A stretch of DNA of 64,000 bases. Origin: JBAXQQ01 sp037131695 (GTDB lineage Bacteria; Armatimonadota; Hebobacteria; CAIYQO01). Position 1 is the stretch's first letter. Each line of letters starts with the position of its first letter. Location of the stretch: NCBI GenBank assembly GCA_964638715.1, contig CAZWZF010000017.1, positions 1 through 64,000 on the forward strand, given 5' to 3'. The position numbers were made by a program, and so were the translations under genes. The notes under the pieces are model-generated. The model saw only the letters and a program-made list of their open reading frames with translations. It was not told the origin of the DNA and did not search any database. Positions 33,175 through 42,090 of the stretch are shown one piece after another.

Positions 33175-34299
33175 TTGAAGATTGCGATAGCATGTTTTGC
33201 CGGCATAGGCGGCAGTGGAATAGTGGCGACCGAGTTAGGCATTGGATTATCAGAGCGCGGGCATGAAGTACATTTTGTGTGCGTCGATATTCCATTCAGG
33301 TTAGATGAGATGCGCGATAATCTGCTGTTTCATCAGGTGCATCTATATCCATACCCGGTATTGCAATCACCTCAATACGACCTGGCTCTGGCGTGTCGGC
33401 TGTCAGAAGTTATTGATGAATATAAAATTGATATTCTACACGTGCATTACGCCATTCCTCATGCTATTTCGGCATACCTGGCGCGGCAGATAACCACTCA
33501 TCAATTTAAAATTATCACCACACTGCACGGTACCGATACCAGGCTGGTGGGTCTTGACCCCTCATACCGGCCAATTATGAAATTCAGCCTTGACCAGTCT
33601 GATGGACTTACCGCGGTATCAAAATACCTGGCAACTTCAACATCAGAGGATTTTGCCATTGCCAAGCCTATTGAAGTGTTGTACAACTTTGTCGATACCC
33701 ATCGTTTTACCCGCAAACCGGTTCATTGCTCTTTTCGGGTGAATTATGCCCATTGCGATGAAAGGCTGCTGATTCATATTTCCAATCTGCGGCCGGTAAA
33801 ACGGCTGGTAGATGTTATAAAGGTATTCGCGAAAATTGATAAGCAGGTTCCGTCGCGATTGATAATTGTGGGTGACGGCCCGGATAAATTGGCAGCGCAG
33901 CAAATAGCCTTTGAATTGCAGGTTGCCGAAAAAATCACTTTCACCGGCTCAATCGCCCATATTGAGGATTTGCTGTCAATTTCCGACTTGTTCCTGCTGA
34001 CATCAGTAATCGAGTCATTCGGCCTTGCCGCGCTGGAAGCGATGGCATGCGGCACACCTGTGGTGTCATACGCGACCGGTGGCGTGCCCGAGGTGGTCAT
34101 TGATGGCGAAACCGGGGCATTGGTGCCAATGTATGATATCAACGCCATGGCAGAGGCCGCAGTGGAAATTCTCCGCGATGACGAAAAGCTGGCAAGATAC
34201 CGGGTAGCCTCACGTGAGCACGCCGTAAACCATTTCGGCCGCGAAGTAGGATTGAATAACTATGAGGAATATTATCGGAAGTTGACAGGAGATAATTGA
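33175..34299 (+). CDS. bshA: Bacillithiol glycosyltransferase BshA (N-acetylglucosaminyl L-malate synthase)
   Basis: A 374-residue GT4 enzyme joining GlcNAc from UDP-GlcNAc to L-malate, the first step of bacillithiol synthesis. The N-terminal half matches BshA closely in landmarks: GGSGIVATELGIGLSERGHEVHF region, SIPFRL-like DIPFRLDE, YPYPVLQSPQYDLALA, HVHYAIPHAISAYLA, TTLHGTD and LYNFVDTHRF. The GT4 donor motif is ESFGLAALEAMACGTPVV. The start is TTG 33175 with AAGGCAGGA upstream; no ATG fits the family start. bshB and bshC are not in the window. Confidence 0.93.
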   Translation: MKIAIACFAGIGGSGIVATELGIGLSERGHEVHFVCVDIPFRLDEMRDNLLFHQVHLYPYPVLQSPQYDLALACRLSEVIDEYKIDILHVHYAIPHAISAYLARQITTHQFKIITTLHGTDTRLVGLDPSYRPIMKFSLDQSDGLTAVSKYLATSTSEDFAIAKPIEVLYNFVDTHRFTRKPVHCSFRVNYAHCDERLLIHISNLRPVKRLVDVIKVFAKIDKQVPSRLIIVGDGPDKLAAQQIAFELQVAEKITFTGSIAHIEDLLSISDLFLLTSVIESFGLAALEAMACGTPVVSYATGGVPEVVIDGETGALVPMYDINAMAEAAVEILRDDEKLARYRVASREHAVNHFGREVGLNNYEEYYRKLTGDN

Positions 34300-34383
34300 C
34301 AATTGGCAATTGACAGTTGACAATTTTTTTGCGGGAGATTGAAAATTTGTTTATAAATAGTTAATGAGAGGGTATGGGTCTGG

Positions 34384-34893
34384 TTAGTATTGAAGTTTAT
34401 TTAAGTATTTTTTCTTTACCATATCCCATAATGAATTAAATTGGCAAAAATCATTATTTATAGATTTTACATGTGTAATGAATGAATCAAGCTCATTATC
34501 AGATTGGAAACTGTTTGCGTTAATAAACAAGCAACCGCCTTTATAATATAGCAAGGTGATGGTGCTTTTTAATGGGTGAGTTTGATTTAAATCGCTGATT
34601 TTTATTACCCACAATTTTCTCATAGAGTAAAACACACAAACTTCATCATTTGCATCAATCTTATATATTATATTCCAAAAACGAATTAACCAAATTGTAA
34701 AAATTAAACATGGAAATAATAGCAGAATTGTTAATCCATCAAACTTGTGTATTGATATATAATAATCGACTGTGATATATACTGCAATACTCAATAAAAC
34801 GAATAGAATTGTTAAAAAAAGATAGAAATAAATTCTTGGTCCTGCATTATAAAACACCGTCTTCATCATTACCCAATCGTTATTTTTATTCAT
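34384..34893 (-). CDS. AT-rich two-helix membrane protein
   Basis: A 169-residue protein with two hydrophobic segments (~17-40 and ~50-72), a short charged region and a cytoplasmic tail of ~95 residues ending LWDMVKKKYLNKLQ. It is AT-rich compared with the esterase gene before it. Its ATG is two bases after the esterase stop, with only a weak GTAGAG as SD, so it may be translated by coupling. The layout (two helices followed by a PH-like beta region VCVFYSMRKLWVIKISDL) resembles small bacterial PH-domain membrane proteins, but this is a loose match. Confidence 0.65.
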   Translation of the reverse strand: MNKNNDWVMMKTVFYNAGPRIYFYLFLTILFVLLSIAVYITVDYYISIHKFDGLTILLLFPCLIFTIWLIRFWNIIYKIDANDEVCVFYSMRKLWVIKISDLNQTHPLKSTITLLYYKGGCLFINANSFQSDNELDSFITHVKSINNDFCQFNSLWDMVKKKYLNKLQY

Positions 34894-34895
34894 CT

Positions 34896-36041
34896 CTACT
34901 TCAACACCATAACATCTCCGCTAACTACGCAGTCGTCTTCGTCAAATAGATTCAAATATGCGGCGGTGGTGAGTGGCGGCAAATCTATTTTTACGGTGCC
35001 GTTTTCGGTATCTATTGCGGCTGGGAGTTTGTTATATTTTCTATCCGGCAGGTAGCCGGTAGCGCGGGTGTAGTTTAATTCGGCGTATTTCACCGGGATG
35101 GCGGTGTTGTAGGTCAGCCAGATTTCTTTATCGTTGTATCCGCTATTTAATACTTGCGGCATCGGTTTGCCGCTGGCAAGATGGCTATCTATGAACTTGT
35201 ATATTTCTTTTGGTGCCCAGCCTTCTGGGTGGCTGTGGGGTAATTCTACGCGGATGCTCAGCGTTTTTGGCGATTTCGGCAGGTTGGCGGATGCGGTAAG
35301 TGAATCCATGGGATAAGCAAAATCGTTGGAGCCTGATACCCAGCAAATGGGGCATTTCGCATTTGGCAGATACACCGACGGGTCCCAGAGTTCCAGCCAT
35401 CTTTTTACATCGTCAGCGGGCAATGATGGAAATGTGTGCGAATTCCAGACAGAGTTTACCCCCAGAAAACCGCAGCCATATACCGGAACCGCGCAGGCGA
35501 GTTTCGTATCAACGCCGGCAAACAGTGAAGTCATATAGCCGCCCCAGGAGATACCGGTTACACCAATCCTGCTGGAATCAATAGACGGGTGATTTGCCAA
35601 TAAACCGTGACAGCGTAATGCGGCGGAGATGGCGTGGTATACCCATTGTTCGGTTATCGGTTCATTTGTGGTGTTAAAAGATGCGTCCCATCCCGCTGGT
35701 CCGCCGTTTGGCTGGCGCGAATGCGGTCCGTCAGCTATATCGCACGGGTATTCCGGCGCGTCGCCGCACTGGTCAATGGCAATAGCCGCGTATCCGCGGG
35801 CATTCCATATCTTCACCCACTCGATAAATGCGCCGCCACCGCCGCCATGCAGCAGTATCATCGCCGGGCATTTCTGTCCCGCAGCCAGTTTAGGCAAGCC
35901 AAACCACGCGAAAACCTCGGTTTGCTTTCCCTGATACATTTCATTTTTTATATAAATTGCATCGACATCAGGATTATCAAATCCATCAGCCTTGCGAAAT
36001 TCAGGGGTAGAGTTAATAATGTCAAGATTCCAGTTAACCAT
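34896..36041 (-). CDS. Acetylxylan esterase / S9-like alpha/beta hydrolase
   Basis: A 381-residue esterase. Start at ATG 36041 (MVNWNLDIINSTPEFRK) is preferred; the upstream extension in frame is read from another gene's strand and a terminator. PAMILLHGGGGGAFIEW supplies the oxyanion region, VTGISWGGYMTS the nucleophile Ser, GSNDFAYPMDS the probable Asp and SHPEGWAP the His. A C-terminal beta domain of ~90 residues follows. No signal peptide, so it may act on imported acetylated oligosaccharides. It is divergent from cobW, next to a DUF5679 gene from which it is separated by a terminator. Confidence 0.85.
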   Translation of the reverse strand: MVNWNLDIINSTPEFRKADGFDNPDVDAIYIKNEMYQGKQTEVFAWFGLPKLAAGQKCPAMILLHGGGGGAFIEWVKIWNARGYAAIAIDQCGDAPEYPCDIADGPHSRQPNGGPAGWDASFNTTNEPITEQWVYHAISAALRCHGLLANHPSIDSSRIGVTGISWGGYMTSLFAGVDTKLACAVPVYGCGFLGVNSVWNSHTFPSLPADDVKRWLELWDPSVYLPNAKCPICWVSGSNDFAYPMDSLTASANLPKSPKTLSIRVELPHSHPEGWAPKEIYKFIDSHLASGKPMPQVLNSGYNDKEIWLTYNTAIPVKYAELNYTRATGYLPDRKYNKLPAAIDTENGTVKIDLPPLTTAAYLNLFDEDDCVVSGDVMVLK

Positions 36042-36056
36042 TTTAGATACCCTTAC

Positions 36057-36088
36057 AAAAAAAGAGGCTTCCTGTATACAGGAAAGCC
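36057..36088 (-). terminator. Intrinsic terminator of the DUF5679 gene
   Basis: On the minus strand GGCTTTCCTG-TATA-CAGGAAGCC (one bulge) followed by TCTTTTTTTG. It lies between the DUF5679 stop and the esterase start. Confidence 0.88.
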
Positions 36089-36111
36089 CCCTTTGCAAAT
36101 TGCATGAAAGA

Positions 36112-36261
36112 CTATTTCTTGCTGCTGCCGATGGTATACATCTTGGTGCTGCAGTCTGGGCAGATGCCCTTAGTTGCTGGCTTGCCATTTTTCATTGTAA
36201 CGGCTTCAGCATCTTTCATTTCTTTTTTTGCTTTGCATTTTACGCAATAAGCTTGTACCAT
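36112..36261 (-). CDS. DUF5679 small zinc-ribbon protein
   Basis: A 49-residue protein, MVQAYCVKCKAKKEMK at the start and ICPDCSTKMYTIG near the end: two CxxC pairs about 30 residues apart form a zinc ribbon. KNGKPATKGICP is the conserved linker. GGAGGAAAGAGAC precedes the ATG. The DUF5679 family has no proven function; similar ribbons accompany topoisomerases and ribosomes. It has its own promoter with an operator-like inverted repeat and its own terminator. Confidence 0.9.
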   Translation of the reverse strand: MVQAYCVKCKAKKEMKDAEAVTMKNGKPATKGICPDCSTKMYTIGSSKK

Positions 36262-36331
36262 GTCTCTTTCCTCCATTTAGAATTTCGCTTCAAATTCGGT
36301 GCCCAGGGAGAGTACCGTTTTTTCTTTCTTG

Positions 36332-36361
36332 AATATAATACATTTACACTCGAATGTACAA
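36332..36361 (-). promoter_or_regulatory. Promoter with inverted repeat upstream of DUF5679
   Basis: On the minus strand TTGTAC, 18 bases, TATATT. The spacer holds a TACATT-N8-AATGTA dyad (36339-36358), placed where a repressor would block the polymerase. Confidence 0.55.
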
Positions 36362-36505
36362 TAGGATTTTTTGTTATTTTTAATCTTTTTTTAACTTTTT
36401 TTTAACTTTTTTAAAAAAAACTACCAAAAGAGCTAAAAAACGATACCAGACGATATATTACTTCTATTTAAAAAAAGCTATAATCACCGCGTTGTGAGGT
36501 GAAAT

Positions 36506-37456
36506 ATGATACCAGTTGTGATAGTTTCCGGATTTCTGGGAAGTGGCAAGACAACTTTTTTACGAAATTTCTTGCCTGTTTGCGGCAAGTATGCCATTAA
36601 ACCGGCATTAATAATAAATGAAGTGGGCAAAGCAGATGTTGACGGCGAACTTCTGGATGACCTGGTTACCGATAGCGTTCGTTTGTTGGGTGGGTGTGTA
36701 TGCTGCACCCTGCAATCACGGCTATCGCAAACCCTTAATGATGTGGTATCAAATTACGACACCAACATGATTATTATTGAATGTAGTGGATTATCCAACC
36801 CCATAGATGTGATATCTGCTGTCAGTATGCCGGCGTTAACCGGCAAAGTGGCAACGGCGCAGGTAATCACCCTGGTCGATAGCAAACGCGCGGTGAAGGT
36901 GTTGAAAGTCGCAGAATTAGCAAAAGAACAGGTGCGCGCCGGTAATGTGATAGTATTAAATAAAACAGATGAGATAGATGATGTCCAATGGGAAGAAGTA
37001 TATGAATTGGTTAAAGAGATATCTGTAGATGCCAGAATTTTACGCGCGGAATATGGTGATATCGGCGCGGAAGAATTTGGGAAGATTGTCAGCGATAAGT
37101 CATTTTATAAAGAATGTTCCTGTCATTGCGGTGAAGACCACGACCATCATCACCACCACCAGCATCATCATGAACTGCCTGATTCATTTTTCACCGTCGC
37201 GGTAGACTTGCCTGATATGACTATTGAACAGATACAGCAAATGATGGAGAAACTGCCGTTGGATGCCATAAGAGTGAAAGGTTTCGCATTCAATGGCAAG
37301 GAATGGTTCCTGCTGCACCGGGTATACGACTCGGTAGATGTGATGCCATACAAAAAAGAACCATCCTGCGGTGCCGTGCTGATATGCATAGGTCAGCGGC
37401 TGCATGGTGACGTGATACGGGATATTGTGGACCAGGCAGTCAATTTTACGAATTAA
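36506..37456 (+). CDS. CobW/COG0523-family GTPase, probable metal chaperone
   Basis: A 316-residue G3E GTPase. GFLGSGKTTFLRN is Walker A, GCVCCTLQ the CxCC metal site, ECSGLSNP switch II, NKTD the guanine-specificity motif. Residues ~210-225 are a His stretch (HDHHHHHQHHH) expected to bind Zn, Co or Ni. The C-terminal CobW_C domain (IRVKGFAFNGKEW, IGQRLHGDVIRDIV) is short but complete. Family members deliver Zn or Co to client enzymes using GTP. No client or Zur box is obvious nearby. GAGGTGAAAT precedes the ATG. Confidence 0.92.
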   Translation: MIPVVIVSGFLGSGKTTFLRNFLPVCGKYAIKPALIINEVGKADVDGELLDDLVTDSVRLLGGCVCCTLQSRLSQTLNDVVSNYDTNMIIIECSGLSNPIDVISAVSMPALTGKVATAQVITLVDSKRAVKVLKVAELAKEQVRAGNVIVLNKTDEIDDVQWEEVYELVKEISVDARILRAEYGDIGAEEFGKIVSDKSFYKECSCHCGEDHDHHHHHQHHHELPDSFFTVAVDLPDMTIEQIQQMMEKLPLDAIRVKGFAFNGKEWFLLHRVYDSVDVMPYKKEPSCGAVLICIGQRLHGDVIRDIVDQAVNFTN

Positions 37457-37458
37457 TT

Positions 37459-37542
37459 ACACAGAGATTCACAGAGAAGACGCAGAGAATCACAGAGAAT
37501 TTTTTATATTCACTCCGTGAATCCCTGTGTCTTCTCTGTGCA
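37459..37542. repeat. CACAGAGATTCAC inverted repeat, copy 2
   Basis: ACACAGAGATTCACAGAGAA on the left, CACTCCGTGAATCCCTGTGT on the right; same arrangement as 18328-18432 but more diverged, with the stem now imperfect. Confidence 0.8.
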
Positions 37543-37627
37543 ACTTGTAATAAAATATTAATTTTCCAAACAAACTTCATATCGCAGTGTCGAAATGTGT
37601 GGTTTATTTATCCATCGGAGGCGTTTA

Positions 37628-40600
37628 ATGCGCTGGTATTTCGGCAAACTTGTCTTTGCTTTTTTAATATGCTTTTTTACTTCGGTTAATGCTGCTGATA
37701 AGTTTATCAGCGACGAACTTGATACCCAGTTATACAATATTACTGTATCTGCAACTGATTCGGGAGTCTCTGATAAGTCGCCATTACAACTTGCATTGGA
37801 GTCAGGTGTCGGCAAACGTGAAATCATTGTTGCCTTGCAAAAGAAATATTTGAGTATAAGTACCAGCAATAATGGCAGGGAAAATGAAGTTGGGAAGATC
37901 AATATTTATTATATTCATGGCAAACCGGTAGAGTTCACTGTTTTACGCCGTGATGACTGGCTGGGTATTTTATATAATGATGCGATAATATGGCATGGCA
38001 GCGTTCCTCATTTGCAAGGCGGCAATGCTGAGTGGCGCAAGCAAACAGGCTGGACTGTAAATTCTGTCCGGGTACAGCGGTTGGAGCCGGTAATTTTCAG
38101 CGATGATTTTATGCGGACTGCGGATGAAAGCGGACAATGGATAATTAAAAGCGGCGAGTGGAAACTGCAATCTGCCTGGGATAAAGACCCTAAAGGTAGT
38201 TCTAAAAAATTCATCAATCAGGTTTATGCGCAAAATCCATTTGCCTGGGTAGGACATGCGGCTGCCGGGTCGGCTATTTGCACCGCTGGTGCGCCATACT
38301 GGGAAAATTATACTGCATCTGCTGCTGTGCAGGCGCCTCGTGCCGGGGCAGTTGGCATTATTGTGAATATGCAGGACGCGGATAATTATATTCTCACCCG
38401 CTGGACGCCTGTTACCGATAACAGTGCGCGCGGAAACAGTATAAGTCTGATTGCTGTAAATCATGGCAAAGAAATAATGCTCGCGGAAAGCAAAAGCGGT
38501 TATCTTCCCGGGCAATGGTATAAGTTATCGGTAGTATCTACCATGACCGGCGTACAGGTATTAGTGGATGGCAAAGAAAGATTATCAAAAGAAGGCGTTA
38601 CTCCCTGGCGGGGTGGCGTGGGATTATACACCGAAGGTGATGCCGGCACAATATTTGATGATGTTACGGTTTATGGGCACTCGGTGAAAACTGACTTGAT
38701 GAATGAGCATTTTGTTGCAAGAATCGCTAAACGGTTTATTATTGATCATAAAGGAATGGCAACTTGGGCAGCACCAGGAAATGATTGGCAGCCTATTGCA
38801 AATGCACCCGGCTTTTTTGTACACAGGTTTGATTATTACGGCGACCATTGGATTACATTGTCTGCAAAATTAACTGATGCGGCAGTCGGTCAATTGGTAT
38901 TGATTCTCAACAGTGACGGTGTTCATACAGATACCGGGTATCGCGCTGTATTAAAACGAGATGGTAAATCGATAGCCGTTTCGCTGTATTGCGATGCGCA
39001 ATTACTGAAAGAAACAAAGACGATTATAAGCGGTGACGACCCGTATTCCATTCGGTTATGGCATACTGGCAATCTGCTGAAATTAGAAGTTGATGACGAT
39101 ACAATATTAGAAACAAGTGACCAGAAACCATTAGTTGGCTTGCGTCCGGCGTATTCTGCTTCTGGTTGTTTCACTTTAACCGATGATGTGTTGGCAATAG
39201 GGCATAACCTGCTGGATTATTCCTTTGCTGATGCCCCGACAGATTGGCTTACCGAAGGTACCTGGATGCCGACGACGCGCTGGTCATGTTCTAACCAGTG
39301 GTCATTTTTAGGTGGCTGGAGCCGTGGCGATGCCGCAATTTGGCACAAAAAACGGTTCACCGGTGACCAGTTTCTCGATGCGTATCTTGGCATAAAGATG
39401 GAATATCCGCGTGAACGTGATACATATTGGAACCGATTCCGCGATATGGCAGTGACTATCTGCGGCGATGGCAAAAATCCACGCTCAGGATATTCCGGCA
39501 TAGTCGACGCAACTGGTACTGATGATCTACCTACCCAGCGTTCTGTTTTATTGCGAAACGGCGTTGAGGTTGCCAGCGCAAATATAGTTGTACCCAGATC
39601 AAATAACGGCGGCCATACTCACTGGTATCAACTGGAATTGCATAAAACCGGTTCGACCATAGAGTTTTGGGTGGATGGCAATAAAGCTGTAACTTATAAT
39701 GATCCTGCGCCAATAAACAGCGGTGTTCCAGCGGTATGGACCTGTGACAATGGCATTTCACTGGCGCGGGTGCGCATCGGTTCTGCATCAATGCCGGTAT
39801 CGCGCACTGACCAGCAAATAACCATTGACGAACCCTGGTATCCGGCGTGGGGTAATGTTGGCAAACCGATGGTTATTGAAGTTAATGGTGTCGCATCTAC
39901 TGGTGATGCGCCGGTGAAATTGCAGGTAAAAAAGCGCATCGCTCCAGAAAAGACAATTGACCCGACTGTAAATGGTATGCAGGTTACCATGACCCCGACC
40001 GTTGCTGGTGATTACTGGTACCAGGTAAACGCAACAGATGGAAAGGTGAACTCGCCAGATTTTAATATTAATCTTCCGGTATACACACCATCTTTGGGAC
40101 GCAACGACACCGACGCTATGGTGCTGTATCGTTATGATGAAGGCAGCGGCAGCATAATTCATGATTATGCCGCAATTGGCACACCTGCCAACCTGACAAT
40201 TAATAATAAAGATGCGGTGCAGTGGATGCCCGGACAGGGATTGTCTATCCATGGTCCGGGACGTGTTATGTCCTCCGCAGTGCCTAAATTAATGGAACTC
40301 GCGAAGAAAAAGGCTTGTACCATTGAGTGCTGGATTTCTACCGATACCATTTATGCTCCAACATATTGGCTGGGCGGCATATTGGCATGGGAATTGCCAA
40401 ATGAACAGCGAAATTTTGCCATTGGCCATATTTTTCGCGATTTGGTCTTTTCTCCCTGCGGCACAAAGTTTAACCCGCTGGAAAGAAAATCACCGCATTT
40501 CAACTACATTCGTACCGGTTTGCAACATATAGCGATAACCTGGGACGGTGTCACCACCCGGGTATATATTAATGGCAGCCTGGTCGGGCAATCCAATGTA

Positions 40601-40843
40601 GATTGGCAGCCTGATAAATGGTCGCCGGATGCACCATTAATAGCAGGTTCCCTGAATTCAGGACAGCCAGATAATGGTGATAATATCGCCAGAAGCATAG
40701 GTGTCGCCTTGTATGTCATGCCGCGTCAGGTAGAGATGGAACATGCTTATCTTGGTACATTATACCTGACTGCCATCCACAAGAAATGTATGTCTCCAGA
40801 AGAAGTGAAGAATAATTATCTGGCGGGACCTTCGGCGAAGTAA
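37628..40843 (+). CDS. Giant secreted protein with several concanavalin/LamG-like domains
   Basis: A 1071-residue exported protein. ATG 37628 follows GGAGG, and MRWYFGKLVFAFLICFF leads a signal peptide ending near AAD. Three jelly-roll units of the 3-keto-disaccharide hydrolase/LamG kind are visible: ~145-350 (FSDDFMRTADESGQWIIKSG, GGVGLYTEGDAGTIFDDVTVY), ~530-740 (WTCDNGISLARVRIG) and a C-terminal LamG (~840-1060; CTIECWIS, HIAITWDGVTTRVYINGSLVG). An Ig-like segment lies near 750-830. It likely binds or cleaves glycans at the cell surface. No anchor is seen. Monocistronic; a 42-bp hairpin repeat follows. Confidence 0.8.
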   Translation: MRWYFGKLVFAFLICFFTSVNAADKFISDELDTQLYNITVSATDSGVSDKSPLQLALESGVGKREIIVALQKKYLSISTSNNGRENEVGKINIYYIHGKPVEFTVLRRDDWLGILYNDAIIWHGSVPHLQGGNAEWRKQTGWTVNSVRVQRLEPVIFSDDFMRTADESGQWIIKSGEWKLQSAWDKDPKGSSKKFINQVYAQNPFAWVGHAAAGSAICTAGAPYWENYTASAAVQAPRAGAVGIIVNMQDADNYILTRWTPVTDNSARGNSISLIAVNHGKEIMLAESKSGYLPGQWYKLSVVSTMTGVQVLVDGKERLSKEGVTPWRGGVGLYTEGDAGTIFDDVTVYGHSVKTDLMNEHFVARIAKRFIIDHKGMATWAAPGNDWQPIANAPGFFVHRFDYYGDHWITLSAKLTDAAVGQLVLILNSDGVHTDTGYRAVLKRDGKSIAVSLYCDAQLLKETKTIISGDDPYSIRLWHTGNLLKLEVDDDTILETSDQKPLVGLRPAYSASGCFTLTDDVLAIGHNLLDYSFADAPTDWLTEGTWMPTTRWSCSNQWSFLGGWSRGDAAIWHKKRFTGDQFLDAYLGIKMEYPRERDTYWNRFRDMAVTICGDGKNPRSGYSGIVDATGTDDLPTQRSVLLRNGVEVASANIVVPRSNNGGHTHWYQLELHKTGSTIEFWVDGNKAVTYNDPAPINSGVPAVWTCDNGISLARVRIGSASMPVSRTDQQITIDEPWYPAWGNVGKPMVIEVNGVASTGDAPVKLQVKKRIAPEKTIDPTVNGMQVTMTPTVAGDYWYQVNATDGKVNSPDFNINLPVYTPSLGRNDTDAMVLYRYDEGSGSIIHDYAAIGTPANLTINNKDAVQWMPGQGLSIHGPGRVMSSAVPKLMELAKKKACTIECWISTDTIYAPTYWLGGILAWELPNEQRNFAIGHIFRDLVFSPCGTKFNPLERKSPHFNYIRTGLQHIAITWDGVTTRVYINGSLVGQSNVDWQPDKWSPDAPLIAGSLNSGQPDNGDNIARSIGVALYVMPRQVEMEHAYLGTLYLTAIHKKCMSPEEVKNNYLAGPSAK

Positions 40844-40869
40844 TTAATAATTACGAATTACGGCTTTCA

Positions 40870-40911
40870 GTGACTGACACCGAGTGGCGAAGCCAGGAAG
40901 GTGTCTGTCAC
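40870..40911. repeat. 42-bp palindromic repeat, copy 1
   Basis: GTGACTGACACC pairs with GGTGTCTGTCAC (one T-T mismatch), enclosing a small TGGC-GAA-GCCA hairpin. Same length and plan as 53866-53907, with a compensatory change at the second base pair. Confidence 0.9.
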
Positions 40912-41030
40912 ATCATGTAATCGCAAGGATTTGCCAGAGTCTGTAAATTCGAGAGGTGGCAAGAGCGTCCCGCTCGGAAAAAGAAAGAGCCGGAAATAAA
41001 TTTCAGCACTTTGCACCTTCCTGCACAACT

Positions 41031-41057
41031 AACGTCACCGGGACGGTGACGCCACGT
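41031..41057. repeat. 27-bp palindromic repeat, copy 1
   Basis: AACGTCACCGGGACGGTGAC and GCCACGT: CGTCACCG / CGGTGACG stem. Copy 2 at 44808-44834 differs at one base. No gene is seen between 40844 and 41120; the rest of that gap is non-repetitive and I recognise nothing in it. Confidence 0.88.
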
Positions 41058-41063
41058 AATAAA

Positions 41064-41101
41064 TAAAAAATCCGGAAGCAGCAATGCCGTTCCCGGATTT
41101 T
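41064..41101 (-). terminator. Intrinsic terminator of the SGNH gene
   Basis: AAATCCGG / CCGGATTT stem with an inner partly paired GGAAGC..GTTCC region; the minus strand ends in TTTTTTATT. Confidence 0.82.
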
Positions 41102-41120
41102 CCATATTTATTTTCGCTGT

Positions 41121-42017
41121 TTAGAATGACAGCAATTGTGACAAACCTGGTTTATAGAAACGGGTTGGGGGAACTTCGAGAAGTTCAGAAACTTTACCTA
41201 TTGGTCCCATTCCTTTAATCTGGAATGCTCCAATTGGGTCGGTTTTCCCAATGATTTCATCGGAAACACCGAGAGCGCGAAGAACGCCAATAGCCATCAT
41301 GGCGTCGCCATACGGATTCATGTGAACACCGTCAGCAGTCAATCTTAAACCAGCAGGTTTTGTATTCAGCGCATTGATGAACATCGCGTGCAAGTCAATA
41401 ATTTTGCATTTCTTTTCAGCGGCAATATCTTTCATTGCTGCAACATACATATCAAGGCGTATATTCCCTTCATTTTTAACATCTTCCTGAATAATTGTCG
41501 GAGTTAACAGTACAACCTGAGCACCGGCCGCCTGACCTTTATCGACCATTTTGGCAACGTTTGCTTTGTAGGTATCAAGTACAGCCTGCTGATGTGGTGC
41601 ACCAACTCGGTGCCAAACATCGTTGATGCCAACACTGATAAAGGTGAAAGCCGGCTTTTCAGCAAGTTTCATATCTTTCTCAAAGCGTGGTTCCATATTT
41701 TCGGCTTTTTGACCACTGACACCGGTGTTGATGATAACAGGTTTAAGATCGGGGTAATTTGTGTTCAGAACATATTGTGCTAACCGAACATAACCACCCT
41801 GTGCGGTAATGCTGTCACCCATGAATGCCAGTTTGTCGCCAGCTTTTACAAGCAGCTCAACCTTTTCCTGCGGAGCGTTGGCCGCTAAGGTCAGAGCATC
41901 AGGTAGAACTTTGGATAAATCAGTACCAATTTTTACTGGTTCTGCACCAAATACGCATACTGCCAATGTCATGGCACCGAGTAAAATACTCGTTTTCAAC
42001 CACTGAAAACTTTTCAT
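41121..42017 (-). CDS. Secreted SGNH/GDSL hydrolase
   Basis: A 298-residue exported esterase. Start at ATG 42017, with GAGGAG upstream; the next residues (KSFQWLKTSILLGAMTLAVCVFGA) form a signal peptide. Block I is AFMGDSITAQGG (Ser nucleophile), block II GVSGQKAENM (Gly), block III VGINDVWHR (Asn), block V DGVHMNPYGD (Asp, His). Such enzymes remove acetyl or other acyl groups from polysaccharides. The gene is 74 bases downstream of the sialate-esterase remnant and probably shares its promoter. Confidence 0.92.
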   Translation of the reverse strand: MKSFQWLKTSILLGAMTLAVCVFGAEPVKIGTDLSKVLPDALTLAANAPQEKVELLVKAGDKLAFMGDSITAQGGYVRLAQYVLNTNYPDLKPVIINTGVSGQKAENMEPRFEKDMKLAEKPAFTFISVGINDVWHRVGAPHQQAVLDTYKANVAKMVDKGQAAGAQVVLLTPTIIQEDVKNEGNIRLDMYVAAMKDIAAEKKCKIIDLHAMFINALNTKPAGLRLTADGVHMNPYGDAMMAIGVLRALGVSDEIIGKTDPIGAFQIKGMGPIGKVSELLEVPPTRFYKPGLSQLLSF

Positions 42018-42090
42018 GTTAAAACTCCTCGCTATATTTTTATTTATAGACACATTGCATTCTTGATGGTTTTAATACAAGTGTTTATTT

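Noticed and set aside
36042..36188. N-terminal extension of the esterase
   Set aside because: It would cross the terminator and the end of the DUF5679 gene in another frame; the residues are not family-like.
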